Assembly (NCBI GenBank): GCA_028292835.1
Contig: JAQGLP010000049.1
Span: 1 to 8,743, forward strand
DNA: 8,743 nt
DNA from: Variovorax sp.
GTDB lineage: Bacteria > Pseudomonadota > Gammaproteobacteria > Burkholderiales > Burkholderiaceae_C
Reading direction: 5' to 3'
Both the position numbers and the translations under genes were made by a program. How positions within the stretch are numbered: position 1 is the stretch's first letter; every line of letters starts with the position of its first letter. Positions 1-5,320 of the stretch are shown one piece after another. Below the pieces are notes generated by a model that was not told where the DNA came from, did no database searches, and saw nothing but the letters and a program-made list of their open reading frames with translations.

Positions 1-264
1 CAAGAGCGCGGCATTGCCTACACGACCTACGAGACGCTGGCCCGGCTCGACGCAGTGCGCGAGCTCATCGCCGAAGACGTGAAGCGTGTCAACGAGCGCT
101 TCTCCCGCGTGGAGAGCATCCGCAAGTTCGCCTTGCTGCGCAAGCAACTCGACCACGACGACGGCGAGCTCACCGCCACCATGAAGGTGCGCCGGCGCGT
201 CATCGAGCAGAAGTTCGCGGCCGAGGTCGCGCACATCTACGGACCTGCGAAAGAAGTGGCCTGA
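1..264 (+). CDS. Long-chain-type acyl-CoA synthetase (AMP-forming), C-terminal fragment
   Basis: The frame is open from base 1 and gives the last 87 residues, ending at TGA 262-264; the start lies upstream of the window. The tail carries the C-terminal signature of large AMP-forming fatty acyl-CoA ligases: a TTYETLA segment, a long charged helix, then LLRKQLDHDDGELTATMKV followed by RRRVIEQKF and a final IYG. The GELT-T-K-R element is the C-terminal lysine-containing region of the FadD15/bubblegum-like ligases. Such enzymes activate a carboxylic acid to its CoA thioester via an acyl-adenylate. The substrate cannot be read from this tail. Ligases of this type are often placed between the ATPase and permease genes of LivFGHMK-type importers, which fits the TGATG coupling to the downstream livH-like gene. 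Inference: it activates the acid brought in by that importer. Confidence 0.85.
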   Translation, partial: QERGIAYTTYETLARLDAVRELIAEDVKRVNERFSRVESIRKFALLRKQLDHDDGELTATMKVRRRVIEQKFAAEVAHIYGPAKEVA

Positions 265-1136
265 TGAACTATTTCCTGAACCTCGTCACCTCCGGCCTGG
301 TCATCGGCACGCTCTACGGTCTGGTCGCCATGGGCTTCGCCATCGTCAACCGCGCGACCGGCATGGTGAACTTCGCGCAGGGCGAGGTGATGATGCTCAT
401 CGCCTACATCAGCTTCAGCCTGGCGACCATTCCGGGGATCGGTTTCGGGGCGCTGCTGGCCTGCGTGCTGGCGGTGTCGGTGTTGCTGGGCCTCGCGATC
501 GAACGCATTTTCATTCGCCCGATGCTGGGCGAGCCCATGTTCTCGCGCGTGATGGTGACCATCGGCCTCGCGGTCGTGATTCGCTCGACCGTGATCCTGA
601 TCTGGGGCGTGGAACCCACCGCCTTTCCGCGGCCCTTCGGCAACACGGTGCTGCGCTTCGCAGGGCTGGCGCTCTATCCGGGACAGGTCTTCGCGCTGGT
701 GTCGCTCGCACTGCTGTGCCTGGCGATGTGGGTCTTCTTCTCGCGCTCGCGCATCGGCATCGCCATGCGGGCCACGTCCAACAACGAGACCACGGCGCTC
801 CTGATGGGCATCAATGTCAAGCGCATCAGCGCCGTTGCCTGGGCGCTGTCGGCGGTGTTCGCCGCCTTCGCCGGGCTGGCCTTCTGCCTGATGTTCAGCC
901 TGGAGCCCGAGATTTCGCAGATGGGACTGCGTGGTTTCCCGGCCACCATCCTGGGCGGCCTGGATTCAGTCATCGGCGGCGCCTTCGGCGGGCTGGTGAT
1001 TGGCGTGTTCGAAAACCTGGCGGGCGGCTACCTGGGCCGCGGCCTCAAGGAGATCGCCGGCTTCGTGCTGATCATCGTGGTGCTGATGGTCAAACCCTAC
1101 GGCCTTTTCGGCCAACGAGAGATCGAGCGAGTCTGA
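264..1136 (+). CDS. livH: Branched-chain amino acid-type ABC transporter permease, LivH family
   Basis: This 290-residue hydrophobic protein has the full length usual for LivH inner-membrane permeases. Visible signatures are the N-terminal membrane helix leading into GMVNFAQGE (residues 33-41), the cytoplasmic ATPase-contacting loop RSRIGIAMRA (161-170) followed by the LLMGINVKRI region, the GLRGFPATILGGLDSVIGG stretch (221-239), and the terminal KPYGLFG (277-283). Several further membrane helices lie between these. The ATG at 264 shares its A with the stop of the acyl-CoA synthetase gene (TGATG), and a purine-rich AAAGAAG lies just upstream. With the next gene it would form the heterodimeric pore of an importer of the HAAT class. 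Family assignment is firm. The cargo is not necessarily leucine: given the neighbours, an organic acid is more likely. Confidence 0.95.
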   Translation: MNYFLNLVTSGLVIGTLYGLVAMGFAIVNRATGMVNFAQGEVMMLIAYISFSLATIPGIGFGALLACVLAVSVLLGLAIERIFIRPMLGEPMFSRVMVTIGLAVVIRSTVILIWGVEPTAFPRPFGNTVLRFAGLALYPGQVFALVSLALLCLAMWVFFSRSRIGIAMRATSNNETTALLMGINVKRISAVAWALSAVFAAFAGLAFCLMFSLEPEISQMGLRGFPATILGGLDSVIGGAFGGLVIGVFENLAGGYLGRGLKEIAGFVLIIVVLMVKPYGLFGQREIERV

Positions 1137-2182
1137 TGCAAAGCCGTACCTACCAGACCTCCTACGCCGGCCTGGTCGCCCTGGCGAACCAGCGCGCCAC
1201 CTGGGGGTGGGCCTTTGCCGGGCTCGTGCTGCTGGTGCTGGCGCCCGCGTGGTTCGGCGCCCACGGGCTCAACATGCTGACCAGCATCTTCGTGGTCTCG
1301 ATCGGCGTGCTTGGCCTCAACCTGCTGTCGGGCGTGGCGGGGCAGATCTCGCTAGGGCACGCGGGCTTCCTGCTGATCGGTGCCTACGCGCAGGCCATCC
1401 TCACCACCGACTATCAGGTGCCGACACTGCTGGCGATACCGCTCGCCGGGCTGGTCGCCGCGCTCGCCAGCCTCAGCGTCGGGGTTCCCTCGCTGCGGCT
1501 CAAGGGGCTGTACCTCGCCATCACCACGCTGGCTTTTACCTTCATCGTGCGCCACGTTGTGCTGTTTGCGGAAGGCCTTACGCGCGGCTCGGCAGGCATG
1601 CCGGTGGAGACTCTCAGCGTGCTGGGCTTTTCGTTCAAGGGCGATCAGCGTTTCTACTACGCGGCGCTGGCGTTCCTGGTGCTCTTCATCTTCATCACGC
1701 TCAACCTGATGCGCACGCGCATCGGGCGGGCTTGGCTCGCGCTGCGTGACCACGACATTGCCGCGCGCGCCATGGGCATCGACCTCATGCGCTACAAGCT
1801 GCTGGCTTTCGAGGTGAGCGCGTTCTATACGGGCGTGGCGGGCGCGCTCGTTGCGTTGCAGACGCGCTTCGTCAACGTCGACACATTCAGCGTTCTGATC
1901 AGCATCGAGGCGCTGGCGATGGTCATCGTGGGCGGCATGGGACGCATCCATGGGGCCATCCTCGGTGCGGCGCTGATCCTGCTGCTGCCGGAACTGCTGA
2001 ATGTCGCCTTCGAGGCGGCAGGCGACAGCTTCCGCACGCTCATGGCCGACCGGATCTACGAGGTCAAAGGACTGATGTACGGCGTCGTGATCCTGCTCTT
2101 TCTGCGACTCGAACCCGAAGGGCTGGCCGGCATCTGGCGCAAAGCCAAGCGCTTCTGGGTGCAGTGGCCCCTTTCTCAGTGA
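1136..2182 (+). CDS. livM: Branched-chain amino acid-type ABC transporter permease, LivM family
   Basis: This is a 348-residue inner-membrane permease. The start at 1136 is chosen because it forms a TGATG overlap with the livH stop and gives a normal LivM N-terminus; the reading frame is open further upstream, but that stretch lies entirely inside livH. Visible LivM signatures are LLSGVAGQISLGHAGF (residues 63-78), GVPSLRLKGLYLAITTLAF (116-134), the ATPase-coupling loop LALRDHDIAARAMGIDLMRY (201-220), and ALAMVIVGGMGRIHGAILGA (259-278). About eight to ten hydrophobic segments are evident. The C-terminal tail after residue 331 is short and basic. It pairs with the LivH-type permease to make the translocation channel. 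The LivG/LivF ATPases that must power it are not in this window and are presumably upstream, because the genes downstream of the binding protein are catabolic. Confidence 0.95.
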   Translation: MQSRTYQTSYAGLVALANQRATWGWAFAGLVLLVLAPAWFGAHGLNMLTSIFVVSIGVLGLNLLSGVAGQISLGHAGFLLIGAYAQAILTTDYQVPTLLAIPLAGLVAALASLSVGVPSLRLKGLYLAITTLAFTFIVRHVVLFAEGLTRGSAGMPVETLSVLGFSFKGDQRFYYAALAFLVLFIFITLNLMRTRIGRAWLALRDHDIAARAMGIDLMRYKLLAFEVSAFYTGVAGALVALQTRFVNVDTFSVLISIEALAMVIVGGMGRIHGAILGAALILLLPELLNVAFEAAGDSFRTLMADRIYEVKGLMYGVVILLFLRLEPEGLAGIWRKAKRFWVQWPLSQ

Positions 2183-2313
2183 TGGGCATGGGAACAGTCG
2201 AATCGAGAAGCCCTATGACACCGACGCTTTCGATGGTCAGTGCAAGCACAGGACAAGGCAGTGCCGAAACAGGCGGCGTATGGCGCGGAATCGTCCGGCG
2301 CCGGCGTTCATAA
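2182..2313 (+). other. Doubtful 43-codon ORF filling the livM to binding-protein spacer
   Basis: An ATG at 2182 overlaps the livM stop as TGATG, exactly like the livH/livM junction, and the frame runs to TAA at 2311-2313, just before the ribosome binding site of the next gene. The predicted peptide begins MGMGTVESRSPM and ends with an arginine-rich GIVRRRRS. No family is recognised. Against a real gene: only about 24 of 43 third codon positions are G or C, far lower than in the neighbouring genes, and the composition is low in hydrophobic core residues. It may serve only to carry ribosomes across the spacer, or be fortuitous. Confidence 0.2.
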
Positions 2314-2325
2314 CAGGAGACAAAG
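2183..2325 (+). other. Spacer between livM and the binding-protein gene
   Basis: This 143-base stretch is the only sizeable gap in the cluster and is visibly less GC-rich at codon-like third positions than the genes around it. It contains a perfect 10-base palindrome CCGGCGCCGG at 2295-2304 and small self-complementary elements (GTGCAAGCAC at 2240-2249, GGCAGTGCC at 2257-2265). No T-rich tail follows any of them, so no intrinsic terminator is supported, and no convincing -35/-10 pair was seen. Such a gap before a binding-protein gene often allows separate, higher expression of that subunit, but this is inference here. Confidence 0.5.
2315..2320 (+). promoter_or_regulatory. Ribosome binding site of the binding-protein gene
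   Basis: AGGAGA lies five bases before the ATG at 2326. It is the best Shine-Dalgarno match in the window and fixes the start of the substrate-binding protein. Its strength relative to the weak sites of the overlapping genes fits the need for excess binding protein over permease. Confidence 0.8.
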
Positions 2326-3537
2326 ATGGGCAGGCAGGACAAGACAAGGGTGGCGCGCCGTTTTGCACGCTCCGCAGCGGCCGTCACGCTCGGTGTGCTG
2401 GTCACCGTTTTGGGCGCTCAGGCGCAGGACGTCGGCGTCACCGCCACCGAGATCCTCCTCGGGGAGGTGCAGCCGATGTCCGGGCCAGCATCGCTGATCG
2501 GAAAGGCCGGAGCGGCGGGCTCGAAGCTCGCCATCGCGGAGATCAACGCGGCCGGCGGCATCAACGGCCGCAAGCTGCGCGCCATCTATGAAGACGACGG
2601 CTATGTGCCGTCGCGCTCGGTGTCGGCGGTAAAGAAGCTGATCGACACCGACAAGGTGTTCGCTATCACCGGCACCACCGGCAGCTCGCACATGGTGGCG
2701 ATGCTGCCTGCCATCGAGGAGGCCAAGATCCCGACCATCGTGCACATGGCGCCGAATCCGGCGGTGGTATCGCCGCGCCGGCCCAACGTGTTCATGATCG
2801 GCCCCGACTACGACTATGCCGGCTACGTGCCGATTCGCTACATGGCCGAGAAGATGAACAAGAAGGATGCCAAGTTCGGCATCCTCTACCAGGACGACGA
2901 CTTCGGCAAGGCGCTGCTGTCCGGCTACCGGAAGGCGGTCAAGGAGTTCGGGCTCACGAGCGTGGCCGAGATTTCCTTCAAACGTGGCGCCAAGGACTTC
3001 TCGGCCGAGGTGCTCACGCTGAAGGACAAGGGCGCTAACGCCATCTACCTCGGCACGCTCACGACCGAATCGGCGTCGATCATGTCGGAGCTGCGTCGCC
3101 TCGACATGGACGTGACGCTGGGCACGCTGTGGGCCGGGCAGTTGCCCGCCGCGGTCAAGCTCGCGGCGCCTTCGGGCTACCAGTACCTGATTCCCGACTA
3201 CTACGCCTCCAACTACGACCCCGCCGGCGTCGCACTCATGACGCTGGCCAAGAAGTACCTGAGTGCCGACGATTACGCCAACTTCAACCGCTACACCGTG
3301 AGCGGCTATGTCGGCACGAAGGTCTTCGCCGAGGGCGTGCGCCGCTGCGGCGCCAACGTGACGCGCACCTGCGTGATCGCGCAGCTCGACAAGCTCCACG
3401 ACTTCAAAGTCGGCGGTCTGAGCGGCCCGATCTCCTTCGACAACCCCAAAGGCCAGGCCGTGATGCCGATCAAGCTGTTCCAGACCGACCCGCAGAGCGG
3501 AACCGTGAAGGCGCTGACCGACTTCGTCGCCTACTGA
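2326..3537 (+). CDS. Periplasmic LivK-type substrate-binding protein of an ABC importer
   Basis: This 403-residue protein has a classic Sec signal peptide: a basic N-region (KTRVARRFAR), a hydrophobic core at about residues 17-30, and an Ala-Gln-Ala cleavage site predicted after residue 33. The mature protein begins with the type I periplasmic binding fold of the Peripla_BP_6 family: TATEILLGEVQPMSGP (residues 39-54), then AEINAAGGINGRKLRAIYED (71-90), and the ligand-contacting GTTGSS region (116-121). Two cysteines at 341 and 349 near the C-terminus are placed as for a disulfide seen in many family members. It would capture the substrate in the periplasm and deliver it to the two upstream permeases. 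Binding proteins of this family take amino acids but also aromatic and aliphatic acids. The catabolic genes downstream argue for an organic acid, but the ligand cannot be read from sequence. Confidence 0.95.
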   Translation: MGRQDKTRVARRFARSAAAVTLGVLVTVLGAQAQDVGVTATEILLGEVQPMSGPASLIGKAGAAGSKLAIAEINAAGGINGRKLRAIYEDDGYVPSRSVSAVKKLIDTDKVFAITGTTGSSHMVAMLPAIEEAKIPTIVHMAPNPAVVSPRRPNVFMIGPDYDYAGYVPIRYMAEKMNKKDAKFGILYQDDDFGKALLSGYRKAVKEFGLTSVAEISFKRGAKDFSAEVLTLKDKGANAIYLGTLTTESASIMSELRRLDMDVTLGTLWAGQLPAAVKLAAPSGYQYLIPDYYASNYDPAGVALMTLAKKYLSADDYANFNRYTVSGYVGTKVFAEGVRRCGANVTRTCVIAQLDKLHDFKVGGLSGPISFDNPKGQAVMPIKLFQTDPQSGTVKALTDFVAY

Positions 3538-3544
3538 AAAGATT

Positions 3545-4519
3545 TTGACCCCTCAGATCAACCCGCCACCCACGCCGATGCAGATGCCGACCGAAGCTCC
3601 TCATCCCGCCAGCACCGAACGCTACCGCTCGGCTTTTCGCGCCGGACTGTTCGATGGTCGCACCGTCGTCGTCACGGGCGGCGGCAGCGGCCTCGGGCGC
3701 TGCACAGCACACGAACTCGCCAGTCTCGGCGCGCACCTCGCGCTCGTGGGTCGGCAGATGCCCAAGCTCGACGCCGTGGCGGCGGAGATTGCCGCTATCT
3801 ACCCAGAGCGTGCGGGCGACGTCACCAGGCATTGCTGCGACATCCGGGACGAGGCGGCCGTCAAAGCCACGGTGGCCGAGGTGATCAAGGCGCAGGGGCG
3901 GATCGACGGGCTTTTCAACTGCGCTGGCGGCCAGTTTCCGGCCAAGCTGCGCGACATTTCCCTCAAGGGCTGGGACGCGGTGGTGCGCAACAACCTGCAC
4001 GGCACTTTCCTGTTCTCGCGCGAATGCTTCGTGCAGTGGATGGAGGCCCACGGCGGCAGCATCGTCAACATGCTGGCCGACATCTGGGGCGGCCTGCCGG
4101 GCATGGGACATTCGGGCGCGGCGCGTGGCGGAGTGCTTACGCTGACCGAGACCGCTGCCTGCGAGTGGGGACACGCGGGCGTGCGCGTCAACGCCGTCGC
4201 GCCGGGCTGGATCGCCTCGGCCGGCATCGACACCTATGACGAGGACTACCGCAACGTGCTGCGTGGCCTGCGTCACAAGGTGCCCCTGCAGCGCTTCGGC
4301 ACCGAGGCCGAGCTGTCATCGGCCGTGGTGTATCTGCTCTCGGAGGCGGCAGGCTTCATCAACGGTGCCGTGATCCGCGTCGACGGTGGCGTGCCGACCG
4401 CTCGGCCGACCTGGAAGCTCGAACCGGCCGCGCACAGCTTTCCGTTCAACGGCTTTCCGCAATACCAGCCGCCGGTCACCTTTGCCGACCTATCGACCAG
4501 GAACGGGGAGCAGCCATGA
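3545..4519 (+). CDS. SDR-family oxidoreductase, trans-2-enoyl-CoA reductase (PECR)-like
   Basis: This is a Rossmann-fold short-chain dehydrogenase/reductase of up to 324 residues. The cofactor motif is TGGGSGLG (residues 44-51) and the NNAG equivalent is NCAGG (125-129), with Asn150 at the usual structural site. From memory, the stretch GGQFPAKLRDISLKGW (128-143), the EAHGGSIVNM segment (167-176) and HSGAARGGV (189-197) closely follow human peroxisomal trans-2-enoyl-CoA reductase. The atu-cluster SDRs (AtuB/AtuG, usually called citronellol/citronellal dehydrogenases) are the alternative label. The Tyr-x-x-x-Lys pair is replaced by Ser190 and Arg194. The start is uncertain: TTG at 3545 is seven bases after the previous stop with only a weak GAAAAG before it; ATGs at 3578 and 3584 have no ribosome site, and the residues in question are proline-rich and dispensable. 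A CoA-thioester substrate is likely. The gene overlaps the next one by ATGA. Confidence 0.85.
   Translation: MTPQINPPPTPMQMPTEAPHPASTERYRSAFRAGLFDGRTVVVTGGGSGLGRCTAHELASLGAHLALVGRQMPKLDAVAAEIAAIYPERAGDVTRHCCDIRDEAAVKATVAEVIKAQGRIDGLFNCAGGQFPAKLRDISLKGWDAVVRNNLHGTFLFSRECFVQWMEAHGGSIVNMLADIWGGLPGMGHSGAARGGVLTLTETAACEWGHAGVRVNAVAPGWIASAGIDTYDEDYRNVLRGLRHKVPLQRFGTEAELSSAVVYLLSEAAGFINGAVIRVDGGVPTARPTWKLEPAAHSFPFNGFPQYQPPVTFADLSTRNGEQP
4505..4510 (+). promoter_or_regulatory. Ribosome binding site of the enoyl-CoA hydratase-like gene
   Basis: GGGGAG sits five bases before the ATG at 4516, inside the last codons of the SDR gene. It supports the ATGA-overlap start and translational coupling of the two enzymes. 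Confidence 0.65.
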
Positions 4520-5313
4520 GCGATGCGACCGAACGCGCGCAGGTGAAGGTCGAGCGCCACGGCGCCGCCTGCCGCATCACCATCGACCGGGCCGCGGCCC
4601 ACAACACCATGACCGACGCGGTGATGGCCGAACTCACCGAAGCGCTCCGGCAGGTCGAGGCGATGGAAGGAGTGCGCGCCGTCGTGCTCACCGGCGCGGG
4701 CGACAAGACGTTTTGCGCCGGCGGCCAGTTAAAGCCCACTGCCGATGGCTCGCCTTTCGCCCTGGAGCCGGGTCGCTTCGACAACCCGGTGGCCGAGCTG
4801 TTCCGTGCGCTCGACCGCTGCAACGTGCCGATCATCGCGCGCGTCAATGGCGGCGCCTTCGGCGGCGGGCTGGGTCTGGTCTGCGCCTGCGACTTCGCCG
4901 TCGCGACCGAGGGCGCGATGTTTGGCACGACCGAAGCCAGGGTAGGGGTGTTTCCGATGATGATCCTGCCGCTGCTGATGCGTGTCATACCGCGTCGGCG
5001 ACTTCTGGAAATGTGCTTTTTCGCGCATCGCTTCACGGCGGCGGACGCCGAGCGCTTCGACATCGTGAACCGCGTGGTGCCGGCCGGACAGCTTGATGCC
5101 GCAGTCGACGACATGGTGGCGAAGCTCGCGGCCAACTCACCGGTCGCTTTGCGTATCGGTCGCCGCGCGATTGGGGCGATCACCGATCTTTCCTTCGCCG
5201 ACGCGCTGAACCTCGCGCAGGCCATTCTGCCCGTGCTTTCCCAGAGCGAAGACACGCGCGAAGGCATGAAGGCCTTTGCCGAACGCCGCATGCCGGTCTG
5301 GCCTGGACGCTGA
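4516..5313 (+). CDS. Enoyl-CoA hydratase/isomerase (crotonase) family protein, possible AtuE/LiuC-like hydratase
   Basis: This 265-residue protein has typical crotonase length. Visible elements are the N-terminal beta segment ending in the HNTMTD helix start (residues 29-34), the first oxyanion-hole loop CAGGQLK (67-73), the second oxyanion and active-site segment NGGAFGGGLGLVCACDFAVA (111-130), and FGTTEARVGVFP (136-147). Mapped onto rat enoyl-CoA hydratase, Glu164 corresponds to Glu140 here, but Glu144 corresponds to Gly120, so one of the two catalytic glutamates is absent. Next to atuA and a biotin carboxylase, a role like AtuE (isohexenylglutaconyl-CoA hydratase) or LiuC (methylglutaconyl-CoA hydratase) is plausible. 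The missing glutamate leaves isomerase, lyase or decarboxylase chemistry open. It overlaps the SDR gene by four bases and is followed seven bases later by atuA. The fold is certain; the reaction is not. Confidence 0.85.
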   Translation: MSDATERAQVKVERHGAACRITIDRAAAHNTMTDAVMAELTEALRQVEAMEGVRAVVLTGAGDKTFCAGGQLKPTADGSPFALEPGRFDNPVAELFRALDRCNVPIIARVNGGAFGGGLGLVCACDFAVATEGAMFGTTEARVGVFPMMILPLLMRVIPRRRLLEMCFFAHRFTAADAERFDIVNRVVPAGQLDAAVDDMVAKLAANSPVALRIGRRAIGAITDLSFADALNLAQAILPVLSQSEDTREGMKAFAERRMPVWPGR

Positions 5314-5318
5314 GGTGG
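5312..5318 (+). promoter_or_regulatory. Ribosome binding site that decides the atuA start
   Basis: GAGGTGG overlaps the stop codon of the hydratase-like gene and lies just before the ATG at 5321. The same frame has an earlier ATG at 5276, but it lies inside the preceding gene, has no such site, and would add 15 residues not expected in the family. The start at 5321 is therefore preferred. Confidence 0.65.
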
Positions 5319-5320
5319 CG

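Noticed and set aside
716..1135. Upstream extension of the livM frame
   Set aside because: It lies entirely within livH and codes an Arg/Gly/His-rich shadow; the LivM family N-terminus starts at the ATG at 1136.
2216..2239. Imperfect inverted repeat TGACACC ... TGGTCA as a TetR operator
   Set aside because: The arms match only in part and no promoter is recognisable around it, so the match is no better than chance.
2240..2304. Possible intrinsic terminator hairpins in the livM to binding-protein spacer
   Set aside because: The stems are short or have loops of only one or two bases, and no T run follows any of them.
2334..2376. Twin-arginine (Tat) export signal in the binding protein
   Set aside because: An Arg-Arg-Phe is present, but the surrounding residues do not match the Tat consensus, and the Sec-type core and Ala-Gln-Ala site explain the leader.
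2308..3399. 363-codon open frame on the - strand opposite the binding-protein gene
   Set aside because: It mirrors a strong + strand gene with signal peptide, family motifs and ribosome site. Its product is rich in Arg, His, Val and Gly without recognisable motifs, as expected for an antisense shadow in GC-rich DNA.
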